Below are positions 28,679 to 40,318 of a stretch of 64,000 bases of DNA, in pieces. This DNA comes from Bacteroidota bacterium (GTDB lineage: Bacteria; Bacteroidota; Bacteroidia; Chitinophagales; Chitinophagaceae): NCBI GenBank assembly GCA_026391455.1, contig JAPLEH010000010.1, positions 62,001 to 126,000 of the forward strand, written 5' to 3'. Made by a program: the position numbers and the translations under genes. The stretch's first letter is position 1. Each line of letters opens with the position of its first letter. The notes below the pieces were generated by a model. The model was not told where the DNA came from, ran no database searches, and saw only the letters and a program-made list of their open reading frames with translations.

Positions 28679-31600
28679 TTAAAAACCTACATTAATACCA
28701 AAGCTGAATGTTCTGGCTGAAGGGTAAGGGATATACTCGATGCTCGCTGAAGGAACACCATTTTGATTTTTATCCACGTTTACTTCCGGATCGAATCCAG
28801 AGAAGTCAGTCAGCACAAACAGGTTCTGCCCTGTAATATAAACGCTCAACCCTTTGATATGTTTACCTATGTCGCCAAAGGCATAAGACAGGGTCATGTT
28901 GGCCATTTTCAGGTAGTTACCTTTTTCAAGGAAACGGGAAGAAGCCGTAAGCGGGTTAGCAAAGGACTCTTTTACGGGATCTCTGAAAACGGATACAGCG
29001 ATATTTTTACCGTTGTTGATGCTACCTACGTTGATCACACTGTTGAGGGTGTTATTGTAGATATCATGTCCAAAAGCACCATTCATGTTGGCAATCAGGC
29101 TCAGTTTTTTGTAACGGAACGTTGTACTAAGACCTAACGTCATTTTGGGGTTGGGGTTGCCTACGTAGTATAAAACGTCACCACCATCGGTATAGATCGC
29201 AAGACCGGTAGCCTTGTCAAATCCTTCAAACCTTCTGGTAAAGAACGCATTAATAGGAAGACCATTCTTGATAACCTGTACAGTAGTACCTGTAATACCC
29301 TGACCATGCAGACCACCAGTATTTAAGGGAGCTGGTAATCCGGATACTTCGTTGTTGATGAATGTAGCGTTCACACCGAAATCCCATGACATGTCTTTCT
29401 TGGTGATGATAGCGGCGTTAACAGCAGCTTCCACACCTTTGTTATCGATGTTACCGGCCAGGTTAACCCATTTAACCACACCACCGGGGGCAGCAGGCTG
29501 AGGGGGTTCGCTGGGGAACAGCAGATTGGTTGTTCTTTTATTGAAATAGTCAACTGTGATATTGATACGGTTTTTGAGGATCGCCATATCAAATCCTACG
29601 TTGAACTGACGGTCTGCCTGCCATTTCAGGTCTTTGTTGGCGTTGTTGGCAGCACTGAAGGCGCCAGAACCACCACCAGAGAAGGAATAACGCAGTTGAG
29701 AAGAACCAGAGGGGAACTCAGAGTTACCGGTTTTACCCCAGCCAGCACGGAGTTTCAAACTGTTGATGAAATTCACTTTGAAGAAGTCTTCTTTGCTGAT
29801 ATTCCAGGCTGCGCCAATTGAAGGGAAGTAGCCGTATCTGTTATTCTCTCCAAACTTGGTTGAACCGTCTGCACGAATAGTAGCAGTCAGTAAATATTTC
29901 TCTTTGAAATTGAATACTGTTCTTGCAAAATAAGATTGCAATTCATTCGTGGGATCAGAATAAGAACCAAAAGTTCTGTTGGTGGGGTTTGAATACTGGA
30001 TGTAATCTTCATAATCCAGACCAAAATCACCAAATCCACCGGCTGCACCAGCCTGGCCATAGCCACTCAGGTCAAAGCCTTTGTTGATATATTTCACATA
30101 CTCATAACCGACAACAGCCTGCAGATTCAGGTTTGATGTAACCTGCTTGTTATAGCTAAGGGTATGCGTAATATTCTGAGTGATTAGTTCAGCCTGTGCG
30201 AGTCTTACCCTTCCTCTTCCGTAAACATCGTTGAAGTTGATGAAGGGTTTGATAGAAGTACCTCTTTTACCGATACCATAGTTATAGCTGTAAAGGAAGC
30301 GGTACTCAAGGTCTTTGCTGAATTTGTAATAAGGAGAGATACTGGCCAGTACCGTAGTAATGCGAGAGCGGTCAGTAACAGCTTCCTGTACAGCAACGGG
30401 GTTGAGCAGGTCACCACCCACGCGTACGTTGATGGAGTCTTGTCCGTTTGCTTTACGGATGCGCAGTCTTTCGGTGGGGTTCCACTGAAGGGCGTTACCG
30501 ATCAGTGATCCACGGGAACCAGCGTCGTTAGAAATAGGAGCAATCTCCTCTTTATACTGGCTGGGAACGATATTTACGTCGAGACCCAGCTTTTTGCTTT
30601 CGAGAAACTTAAAGTTCAGGTTTACGTTGGCAGTATATTTTTTGATACCGCTTTTCTTCACGATACCTTCCTGATCGAGTACACCCAGTGACAGTCTGTA
30701 GCGGGCATTCTCATTACCGCCGTTCACACTAACATTGTAATTCTGGATCATACCGGTGCGGGTGATTTCACCAAGCGCATCTACATCTGATCCGAGGTCG
30801 TTTGAATTGCTCAGGCCATAGTAGGTCAGCGCAGAGCGGAATTCGCTTGCATTCAGTACATCAATGCGTTTGAGCAACTTAGAACTTCCGATAGAAGCGT
30901 TAACCTCAATGCGGGGTTCGCCTGACTTACCTCTTTTGGTGGTAATTAATACCACACCGTAAGCAGCGCGTGAACCGTAGATCGCTGTAGCAGATGCGTC
31001 TTTCAATACATCGATAGAAGCGATGTCGGAAGGGTTGATGAAGTTCAGCGGGTTGTTGCCGGGGTTGCTTCCACCCAGACCGATATCACCGATACCGGGA
31101 CGAACTGATCTTCCATCGAGAGGCACTCCGTCAACCACATATAAAGGAGAACCAGAACCAGTAACGGCAGATGCACCACGGATTTTTACCGTAGCGGCAC
31201 CACCGGGCTGTCCACTGTTGTTGATTACCTGAACGCCGGAAATTTTTCCCTGCATCAGTTGGTCAGGAGAGGTGAACACACCCTTGTTAAAATCTTTTTC
31301 TTTGATAGAACCTACAGAACCTGTAAGGTCTTTCTTTTTGGAACTACCGTAACCAGTAACAACCACTTCATTGAGGTTGGCACCAGCGTTGGCAACAAAG
31401 GAAACTTCAATGGCCGAACCGGTGATAGCTACTTCCTGTTTGTCGAAACCAACAGAAGTAATTACCAGCGTAGTGGCGTTTGAAGGAACCGACAGACTGA
31501 ACGTACCGTCGGCTTTGGTTGATGTTCCTGTTCTGGAACCTTTTACTTGAACAGAAGCACCGGAAACAGGAGAACCGTCTTTAGAATCAGTAACCTTACC

Positions 31601-31690
31601 TGTAACCGTCTTGTTCTGAGCAAAAGCAACTTGCAGAACAAAAACGAAAACCATGCTAAACAATGCAGAAAGCAGTTTTTGTGCAGACAT
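28679..31690 (-). CDS. susC: SusC/RagA-family TonB-linked outer-membrane transporter
   Basis: The start is ATG 31690 (MSAQKLLSAL); the ORF track used an upstream TTG. The protein is 1,003 residues. Domain order: signal peptide (ending AFA|Q), CarboxypepD_reg-like beta-sandwich (about 27-105; VTGKVTDSKDGSPVSGASVQ), NEVVVTGYG TonB-box region, plug (about 115-240; LYVVDGVPLDG and SIDVLKDASATAIYGSRAAY), and the barrel to a closing FGINVGF strand. It imports oligosaccharides with SusD. It is divergent from a LacI regulator gene, with palindromes in the 310-bp intergenic region. Its start context CGATTGCTTATG is shared with the disaccharide transporter gene. Confidence 0.96.
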   Translation of the reverse strand: MSAQKLLSALFSMVFVFVLQVAFAQNKTVTGKVTDSKDGSPVSGASVQVKGSRTGTSTKADGTFSLSVPSNATTLVITSVGFDKQEVAITGSAIEVSFVANAGANLNEVVVTGYGSSKKKDLTGSVGSIKEKDFNKGVFTSPDQLMQGKISGVQVINNSGQPGGAATVKIRGASAVTGSGSPLYVVDGVPLDGRSVRPGIGDIGLGGSNPGNNPLNFINPSDIASIDVLKDASATAIYGSRAAYGVVLITTKRGKSGEPRIEVNASIGSSKLLKRIDVLNASEFRSALTYYGLSNSNDLGSDVDALGEITRTGMIQNYNVSVNGGNENARYRLSLGVLDQEGIVKKSGIKKYTANVNLNFKFLESKKLGLDVNIVPSQYKEEIAPISNDAGSRGSLIGNALQWNPTERLRIRKANGQDSINVRVGGDLLNPVAVQEAVTDRSRITTVLASISPYYKFSKDLEYRFLYSYNYGIGKRGTSIKPFINFNDVYGRGRVRLAQAELITQNITHTLSYNKQVTSNLNLQAVVGYEYVKYINKGFDLSGYGQAGAAGGFGDFGLDYEDYIQYSNPTNRTFGSYSDPTNELQSYFARTVFNFKEKYLLTATIRADGSTKFGENNRYGYFPSIGAAWNISKEDFFKVNFINSLKLRAGWGKTGNSEFPSGSSQLRYSFSGGGSGAFSAANNANKDLKWQADRQFNVGFDMAILKNRINITVDYFNKRTTNLLFPSEPPQPAAPGGVVKWVNLAGNIDNKGVEAAVNAAIITKKDMSWDFGVNATFINNEVSGLPAPLNTGGLHGQGITGTTVQVIKNGLPINAFFTRRFEGFDKATGLAIYTDGGDVLYYVGNPNPKMTLGLSTTFRYKKLSLIANMNGAFGHDIYNNTLNSVINVGSINNGKNIAVSVFRDPVKESFANPLTASSRFLEKGNYLKMANMTLSYAFGDIGKHIKGLSVYITGQNLFVLTDFSGFDPEVNVDKNQNGVPSASIEYIPYPSARTFSFGINVGF

Positions 31691-31923
31691 AAGCAATCGG
31701 GTTTTTAAATTTATAATCTAAGCGTTAAACACTAGGTAGTGAGTTTTCATATGGCCTGAAACTGCATATAACAATAAAAGGCTGGACAAGGTTTTAATCG
31801 TTGCCCGCAATTTCCTGCACACATCCCCACCACTCACCCTCAATGGTGAATGTTAAATAATTGCGAAAGCGGTATAAATTTAGGCTGAATTATGTGTATT
31901 TTGAACACTAACCCCAAGTATTT

Positions 31924-31961
31924 TTGCAGGATTCTGCCTGCAAACATTTGCGGAAATGTTT
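31924..31961. promoter_or_regulatory. Two adjacent palindromes between susC and the LacI gene
   Basis: TTGCAGG-ATTCTG-CCTGCAA (31924-31943) and AAACATTT-GCGG-AAATGTTT (31942-31961) are perfect inverted repeats, overlapping by two bases. They lie 40-77 bp before the lacI-type ATG and about 235 bp before susC. Such sites fit autoregulation by the LacI protein or binding by another dimer. The rest of the 310-bp gap (31691-32000) shows only a CG-centred TTAATCGTTG near 31793 and no ORF. Confidence 0.5.
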
Positions 31962-32000
31962 TCGGTGGATAAAATATTACTTAGTTTTACAGTACAAATC

Positions 32001-32990
32001 ATGGGACAAAACGCCACTTTAAAGAAGATTTCGGCCCAGTTAAACCTAAGTATTTCCACTGTATCCCGGGCACTTAAGAACCATCCGGATATTTCTGAAA
32101 ATACCAAACGGAAGGTAAAAGAACTGGCTGCCCTCATGGAATATGAGCCAAACAGCTATGCGATCAACCTGCGTACCAATAAAAGCCGGGTATTGGGGCT
32201 GATCGTGCCGGATATTTCCAATATGTTCAATGATTCCTTTATAGCTGCCGCTGAAACCGATGCCCGTAAGAGTGGATATTCCCTTATGATCCTTCAATCG
32301 GCCAATGACCCCCAGCAGGAAGCTGAAAACCTGAAACTTTGTAAACACTACCGGGTGGATGGGATCCTGATCTCCCAATCTGCGGGTAGTTTTTCTACCG
32401 AACTGGTGAATAAGTACCAGGAAGCGGGAATCCCCATCCTGTTTTTCGACCGGGTGCCGGAATCAGGGAATTTTGATACCGTATGTATGGCCGATGAAGA
32501 GGCCGCCACTATAGCCGCTCATACCATTATTACCTACAAAAAGAAAAATGTACTGGCCCTTTTTGGTGATCCTGAATTATCGATAACCAAAAAGAGAATG
32601 GAAGCGTTTTCCCGTATTCTGGAAAAGCATAAAAACATCGAAACAGATATACGGTATTGTATCAATAGTGATGAGGCCAAAGTACATACCACTTCAGCCC
32701 TTAAGAACACAAGGCCCGATCATATTTTCTGTATGAGTGATGAGATACTCATCGGCGTTATGAAAGCATTGCACCAAACAAAACTCCGGATTCCTGAAGA
32801 TATTTCCATTCTGGCCATGAGCAATGGCTTTATTCCCGGATTATTTAAACCCGAGATCAGTTATATTGAAACAAGCGGATATGAACTCGGTAAACTGGCT
32901 ATGAAACGTATGCTGGAGAATATGGACAATAAAAGTGCGGCGAGGGCCATACTTCTTCCTGCCAGGCTGGTGGAAGGAGGTTCGCTGTAA
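32001..32990 (+). CDS. LacI-family transcriptional regulator
   Basis: The start is ATG 32001 (MGQNATLKKISAQ), giving 329 residues; the ORF track adds 15 upstream residues that lack family similarity. The HTH reads LNLSISTVSRALKNHPDISE and the hinge MEYEPNSYAINLRT. The effector domain is of the periplasmic-binding-protein type (GLIVPDISNMFNDSF ... YIETSGYELGKLA). It is divergent from susC/susD and should control them in response to a sugar. It is clearly paralogous to the regulator at 8368, including the recognition helix, so cross-regulation of the whole sugar region is likely. Confidence 0.94.
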   Translation: MGQNATLKKISAQLNLSISTVSRALKNHPDISENTKRKVKELAALMEYEPNSYAINLRTNKSRVLGLIVPDISNMFNDSFIAAAETDARKSGYSLMILQSANDPQQEAENLKLCKHYRVDGILISQSAGSFSTELVNKYQEAGIPILFFDRVPESGNFDTVCMADEEAATIAAHTIITYKKKNVLALFGDPELSITKKRMEAFSRILEKHKNIETDIRYCINSDEAKVHTTSALKNTRPDHIFCMSDEILIGVMKALHQTKLRIPEDISILAMSNGFIPGLFKPEISYIETSGYELGKLAMKRMLENMDNKSAARAILLPARLVEGGSL

Positions 32991-33004
32991 ATTATCATGA
33001 ACGA

Positions 33005-36011
<3,007 letters not shown>

Positions 36012-36124
36012 CAGTCATTAGTTTTATTTTTTTACCTTAGAGTTAGTCTGATCTATATAACCCACGTTAAATCAACGTCAAGGTGATATCAATCGGCCCA
36101 CACCATCCTTACAAACCTTATGTT

Positions 36125-36688
36125 ATGATTAAAAAATTAACCGGCGAAACCTGGAAGCAACTTACATTTTCCGGGTGGAAGCTACTTCGTAATCGCTATG
36201 CCATCTCGAACCATGGCAGATTAGCAAGTTATAAAGAGAACCTGCTCGAAGACGGCAAATTATTGAATGGGTCGCTCACCACTGGGTATCGTACACTCAA
36301 TCTTCATCGGCCCGGAAGTAAAGGCACCTTGTATGTACACCGCGAAATGGCCAAACTCTTTTTGCCCAAACCAACTGCTGCGCAGAGATATGTTGTACAC
36401 CGCAATCATAATAAACTGGATAACAGTTTAAAAAATCTGAAATGGGCCACGCTGGAGCAAATGATCCAGCATCAGCAGGATAGTCCGGCCAAACGTGCTT
36501 ATAAAAAACAACAATCCACCAAAACTGCCGGTCTCAAATTATCTGCTGCGCAGGTAAAGAAGATCAAAGCCACGCTGGAAAACAAAAGACGGAATATCAC
36601 GATCCGGCAACTGGCTGAAAAATTTGGAGTAAGTGAAATGACCATGTACCGTATCAAAAGCGGTGAAAACTGGGGAAAAGTCAAATAG
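36125..36688 (+). CDS. NUMOD4/HNH endonuclease with C-terminal helix-turn-helix
   Basis: I choose ATG 36125 (MIKKLTGETWKQL), giving 187 residues; 36083 is an alternative. The N-terminus is a NUMOD4 motif (TWKQL ... YAISNHGRLASYKE). The middle is an HNH_3-type nuclease core (VVHRNHNKLDNSLKNLKWAT). The C-terminus has a helix-turn-helix (ITIRQLAEKFGVSEMTMYRIK). This architecture is that of homing endonucleases of phage and bacterial origin. There is no intron or intein at this site that I can see, so it is a free-standing gene between ligA and a patatin gene. It may have entered by transfer, but its base composition is not obviously different. Confidence 0.82.
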   Translation: MIKKLTGETWKQLTFSGWKLLRNRYAISNHGRLASYKENLLEDGKLLNGSLTTGYRTLNLHRPGSKGTLYVHREMAKLFLPKPTAAQRYVVHRNHNKLDNSLKNLKWATLEQMIQHQQDSPAKRAYKKQQSTKTAGLKLSAAQVKKIKATLENKRRNITIRQLAEKFGVSEMTMYRIKSGENWGKVK

Positions 36689-36750
36689 TCTCATTTTTTA
36701 ACATTCTCACTAGCTTATTGTATCACGGCCTTCCTAATTTCATTGCATTA

Positions 36751-37749
36751 ATGAAAGATATGAAGACCTTAACCTGCTTTATACTCCTTTTACTTTATTG
36801 TCTCAGCGTACCTGCACAAGCCGGGCCTGTTGTACATAATCTTGTATTTGAGGGAGCCGGTATTCGTGGCATCGCCTATTGCGGCGCCGTAGCCGAATTG
36901 GAAAATACAGGACGAATGCCCGGTGTAAAAAAAGTAGCCGGTACTTCTGCCGGAGCCATTGCCGCTTTGCTGGTGGCACTCGGGTATAGTGCAGAAGAGA
37001 TGCAAGCCATCATTGCGGGTACCAATTTCCGAAAATTCAATGACGGCCGATATTTTTTTCCGGGAGGTATTCATCGCACCAATAAATTCTTTGGCTGGTA
37101 CAGAGGGCTACGAGTGGAGCGTTGGATCGAAGCGCTGATCGAAAAGAAAACCGGTGATGCATCCATCAGTTTTTCTGCATTGTATGAAAAAGGTTTTAAA
37201 GAGCTGTATATAACCGGTACCAATGTAAACAAACAACAACTGGTGATCTTCTCCCGGCACCATTACCCGAATATGAAAGTGAAAGATGCTATCCGAATAT
37301 CCATGAGCATACCTTTTTATTTTGAAGCGGTATTTATTGATAAAAACGGACTAGTTGTACGCCATCCGAAAGACAGACAAGGACTGGATGTTTTTATTGA
37401 TGGCGGACTGACCGGTAATTTCCCGATCCAGGTTTTTGATTCTTCTGGCACCGCAGATCCGCATACGCTTGGTTTTCGTATTGATCGCGATGAACAGATA
37501 CAAATGGATAAGGGAGCACGCACCATTGCGCCGATGCCGGTAAACTCTTTCAAAGAATATGCCGGTGCATTTTATAATATGATCATCGAAAACCTGAACC
37601 GGCAGCAGTTGACGAATGAGGACTGGCGGCGTACCGTTTCTATCAGCGACGGAAAGATCGGTCCCCGTATTCGTAAACTGTCGGCAGCAGAAATAAAGAT
37701 CCTTACGGATAATGGGAGAGCTGCCACCCGGAAATTCTTATTAAATTGA
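36751..37749 (+). CDS. Patatin-like phospholipase, exported
   Basis: I choose ATG 36751 (MKDMKTLTCF; 36760 also possible), giving 332 residues; the ORF-track start is a TTG. A signal peptide (about residues 1-24) precedes the patatin domain. The domain has the oxyanion hole GAGIRG, the nucleophile elbow GTSAG (Ser about 66) and the dyad Asp in DGGLTGNFP. It should hydrolyse acyl ester bonds of lipids in the periplasm or at the outer membrane. It has no POTRA or barrel extension, so it is not of the PlpD type. It lies 23 bp before the DUF2461 gene on the same strand. Confidence 0.9.
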   Translation: MKDMKTLTCFILLLLYCLSVPAQAGPVVHNLVFEGAGIRGIAYCGAVAELENTGRMPGVKKVAGTSAGAIAALLVALGYSAEEMQAIIAGTNFRKFNDGRYFFPGGIHRTNKFFGWYRGLRVERWIEALIEKKTGDASISFSALYEKGFKELYITGTNVNKQQLVIFSRHHYPNMKVKDAIRISMSIPFYFEAVFIDKNGLVVRHPKDRQGLDVFIDGGLTGNFPIQVFDSSGTADPHTLGFRIDRDEQIQMDKGARTIAPMPVNSFKEYAGAFYNMIIENLNRQQLTNEDWRRTVSISDGKIGPRIRKLSAAEIKILTDNGRAATRKFLLN

Positions 37750-37772
37750 GCCCCTGAAACAACTACTACTAT

Positions 37773-38441
37773 ATGTTACAAACGACCACGATCAAATTTA
37801 TCAAAGACTTAAAGAAAAATAATAACAAAGCCTGGTTTGACCAGCATCGGAAAGTATATGAGGCCGCGAAAGCAGATTTTGCCGGTTTCATTCAAAAAGT
37901 GATTGACCTGCATGGAAAAAAAGATGAATCCATTCATACACTGGTGGCCAAAGATTGTATGTTTCGTATCAACCGGGATGTCCGTTTTTCAAAAGATAAA
38001 TCGCCTTACAAAACTAATTTCGGAGCCAGCATCAATAAGGGTGGTAAAAAAGCGATGAACACGGCTGGATATTATTTTCACCTGGAGCCCGGTAGTTGCT
38101 TCGCGGGTGGTGGCCTGTATCTGCCGATGCCGGAGGAATTGCGGAAAGTGCGGCAGGAGATCGATTATAATTTTGCAGATTTTAAAAAGATTATTCAGTC
38201 AAAAAAGTTTAAATCGCTATATGGCGATCTGGACCGCAGTGCTGAATATACCCTGAGCCGGGTACCAAAAGGATATGAAGCCGATAATGCTGCCGCTGAA
38301 TACCTGCGGCTTAAAAGCTATGTGGCCATGGTGCATTTCAGCGATGCCGATCTTACTTCGAAAGACCTGGTGAAGAAAACGGCTGCTGCCTTTGATGCGC
38401 TGCAACCTGTGATTGAATTTATTAATGAAGCAATGGCATGA
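37773..38441 (+). CDS. DUF2461 family protein
   Basis: A 222-residue cytosolic protein matching the DUF2461 (TIGR02453) family over its full length. It has the N-terminal FIKDLKKNNNKAWFDQHR, the central FRINRDVRFSKDKSPYKTNF and the YYFHLEPG ... GGGLYLPMPEELRKVRQEI block. The family is widespread in bacteria and fungi, but its function is unknown. The gene follows the patatin gene closely and may share its transcript. It ends about 65 bp before the asd terminator that faces it. Confidence 0.9.
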   Translation: MLQTTTIKFIKDLKKNNNKAWFDQHRKVYEAAKADFAGFIQKVIDLHGKKDESIHTLVAKDCMFRINRDVRFSKDKSPYKTNFGASINKGGKKAMNTAGYYFHLEPGSCFAGGGLYLPMPEELRKVRQEIDYNFADFKKIIQSKKFKSLYGDLDRSAEYTLSRVPKGYEADNAAAEYLRLKSYVAMVHFSDADLTSKDLVKKTAAAFDALQPVIEFINEAMA

Positions 38442-38506
38442 AACTTTGAATTGCTCTATTTAAGCAATGTAATGCCAGTTGAGAGAATTATATAACAGAA
38501 ATATAA

Positions 38507-38536
38507 AGGGCCTGCAATGTATTCACTGCAGGCCCT
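38507..38536 (-). terminator. Terminator of asd
   Basis: AGGGCCTGCA ... TGCAGGCCCT is a perfect 10-bp stem with a 10-nt loop. On the minus strand it is followed by TTATATTTCTG. It lies 19 bp after the asd stop codon and also faces the DUF2461 gene. Confidence 0.7.
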
Positions 38537-38554
38537 GTTCGTTCGGAGATTTAA

Positions 38555-39562
38555 TTAAAGAAGGTTTTTAGCCAGCAGGTATTCGGCTATCTGCACCGCA
38601 TTGGTGGCAGCCCCTTTCCGCAGATTATCACTTACCACCCACATATTAAGTGTATTGGGTTGTGATTCATCCCGGCGCAGCCTTCCTACAAACACTTCAT
38701 CCTTTTCATGTGCGTTCATGGGCATGGGATATTGCTGGTTGGCCGTATCGTCCACCACTACCACACCCGGTGCCTGTTCGAGCAGGGTACGGATATCATT
38801 TAGTTCATAGTCATTTTCAAACTCCACGTTCACCGCTTCGCTGTGTCCGCCCATCACCGGTATGCGCACGGTAGTGGCGGTAACACGTATGTTGTCGTCG
38901 CGCATGATCTTACAGGTTTCCTTCACCATCTTCATTTCTTCTTTGGTATATCCGTTTTCCAGAAACACATCGATCTGGGGAATGGCATTCAAATCTATCG
39001 GGTATTTATACGCCATCGGGTAGTTGGCATCTGCACCGTTGACTTCTTTTTCCCGCTCACCTTTTAATTGTTCCACTGCTTTTACACCGGTACCTGTAAC
39101 GCTCTGGTAGGTAGATACCACGACGCGCCTGATACCATATTTCTTATGAAGCGGATTGAGGGCCACTACCATCTGAATAGTGGAGCAATTGGGGTTGGCG
39201 ATAATTTTATCTTCACTGGTGAGTATATCTGCGTTGATCTCCGGTACCACCAGCGGCTTGGTGGGATCCATCCGCCAGGCAGATGAATTATCGATTACCG
39301 TAATGCCTGCTTCGGCAAAGCGGGGTGCCCATTCCAGGGATGTGCCTCCACCCGCAGAAAAGATAGCGACAGCAGGTTTGGCGGCAATGGCATCTGTCAT
39401 GCTCACTACTTTGTATTTGGCTCCCTTAAATTCAATCTCTTTACCTACGGAACGCTCTGAAGCAACGGGTACCAGTTCCGTAACCGGAAAATTCCGCTCA
39501 GCCAATACCTGTAACATTTTGGTGCCTACCAATCCGGTAGCACCTACAACTGCAACTTTCAT
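38555..39562 (-). CDS. asd: Aspartate-semialdehyde dehydrogenase
   Basis: A 335-residue enzyme that reduces aspartyl phosphate to aspartate semialdehyde with NADPH, in the route to lysine, diaminopimelate, threonine and methionine. The N-terminus is the dinucleotide-binding VAVVGATGLVGTKMLQVL. The nucleophile is Cys about 126 in ANPNCSTIQ, and the substrate-binding block includes QSVTGTGVKAVEQL. Length and motifs are normal. It stands alone, with a terminator downstream and a 372-bp gap upstream. Confidence 0.96.
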   Translation of the reverse strand: MKVAVVGATGLVGTKMLQVLAERNFPVTELVPVASERSVGKEIEFKGAKYKVVSMTDAIAAKPAVAIFSAGGGTSLEWAPRFAEAGITVIDNSSAWRMDPTKPLVVPEINADILTSEDKIIANPNCSTIQMVVALNPLHKKYGIRRVVVSTYQSVTGTGVKAVEQLKGEREKEVNGADANYPMAYKYPIDLNAIPQIDVFLENGYTKEEMKMVKETCKIMRDDNIRVTATTVRIPVMGGHSEAVNVEFENDYELNDIRTLLEQAPGVVVVDDTANQQYPMPMNAHEKDEVFVGRLRRDESQPNTLNMWVVSDNLRKGAATNAVQIAEYLLAKNLL

Positions 39563-39683
39563 TTTCTGTTTTTTTATTATTGTTAAAAATTAGTCTTTCT
39601 ATTCCGAATCGCAATTCAACTATCTGCCTCTCCAACAAACTTCCGTTCGTACACACATTTGTAAATAGCACCCTATAACGAAA

Positions 39684-39707
39684 CAGGCCCTCCGTAAGGA
39701 AGGCCTG
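39684..39707 (-). terminator. Hairpin downstream of the fulvocin-like operon
   Basis: CAGGCCCTCC-GTAA-GGAAGGCCTG is a 10-bp stem with one mismatch. On the minus strand it is followed by TTTCGTTATAGG. It lies 44 bp beyond the small ORF at 39751 and probably ends transcription of the DUF1573 / thioredoxin / fulvocin-like operon before asd. The rest of the 39563-39934 gap shows no larger gene. Confidence 0.5.
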
Positions 39708-39750
39708 CTAAACTTTTATGTTGCTACATACATAACGCTGCAAACCTTCC

Positions 39751-39855
39751 TCAGGAACGTTTTTTTGTGCGTTTTGTATGTTTCATCATTTTCATCTGTG
39801 CTGTTTGTCGCTTTAGCTCCAGAAATTCATTGGGAAAGTTCCTGTCATGCAACAT
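39751..39855 (-). CDS. Possible small basic protein (34 residues)
   Basis: ATG 39855 to TGA 39751 encodes 34 residues with a very basic C-terminus (MKHTKRTKKRS). It sits between the DUF1573 gene and the hairpin at 39684-39707, on the same strand as that operon. I know no family. The length is too short to separate from chance, and no ribosome-binding site can be used in this group of bacteria to help decide. Confidence 0.22.
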   Translation of the reverse strand: MLHDRNFPNEFLELKRQTAQMKMMKHTKRTKKRS

Positions 39856-39934
39856 GCTGATTGAGTTATTAAAATTGCATGTATGAAAATCGGGTGCTTC
39901 GCAAATTTAATACCCATGATGGTTTTATCCAATT

Positions 39935-40318
39935 TTATTTTTCTGCTTTCCCATAAAATGACAGAACGGTGTAAATGCTATCGGTGTTGGATCTGATCAC
40001 CAGTTTTTTGTCAAAGTCGCCGGTATCCGGTGGTTTGAATTGTACGGTAAGCAATACCGAATCCTGGGGAGCGATTTCGTACTTCGTTGCCGTAGGAATG
40101 GTACAGCCGCAGGATGCTGTAACGGTATCGATGGACAAAACTCCCGTACCGGTATTGATCAGACTGTATTGCAGCATATAAGCTGAATCCGCCTTTATCG
40201 TTGCGAGGTCAATCCGGCTTTTCGGAATATGTAACCGGGGCTTCTGTTTTGAAGCAGTGCAGGAAGTCATTAAAACTACCAGCCCAATAAGTTGCATTAG
40301 TTGTAATTGCTTATTCAT
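39935..40318 (-). CDS. DUF1573 domain lipoprotein
   Basis: A 127-residue lipoprotein with the lipobox VLMTSC (Cys about 20). The rest is one DUF1573 immunoglobulin-like domain: YSLINTGTGVLSIDTVTASCGCTIP followed by LTVQFKPPDTGDFDKKLVIRSN. The two Cys in SCGC are typical of the family. DUF1573 proteins of Bacteroidota are commonly encoded beside TlpA-like thioredoxins and small Cys-rich exported peptides. Here the start codon overlaps the end of the TlpA-like gene by 8 bp, so the two are translationally coupled. The function is unknown; a chaperone or cell-surface holding role is inference. Confidence 0.9.
   Translation of the reverse strand: MNKQLQLMQLIGLVVLMTSCTASKQKPRLHIPKSRIDLATIKADSAYMLQYSLINTGTGVLSIDTVTASCGCTIPTATKYEIAPQDSVLLTVQFKPPDTGDFDKKLVIRSNTDSIYTVLSFYGKAEK

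Noticed and set aside
31690-31696. TTG start of susC in the ORF track (and the similar TTG at 18564 for the disaccharide transporter)
   Set aside because: Both have an ATG two codons later that gives a proper N-terminus. The likeness arises because the two genes share the start context GATTGCTTATG.
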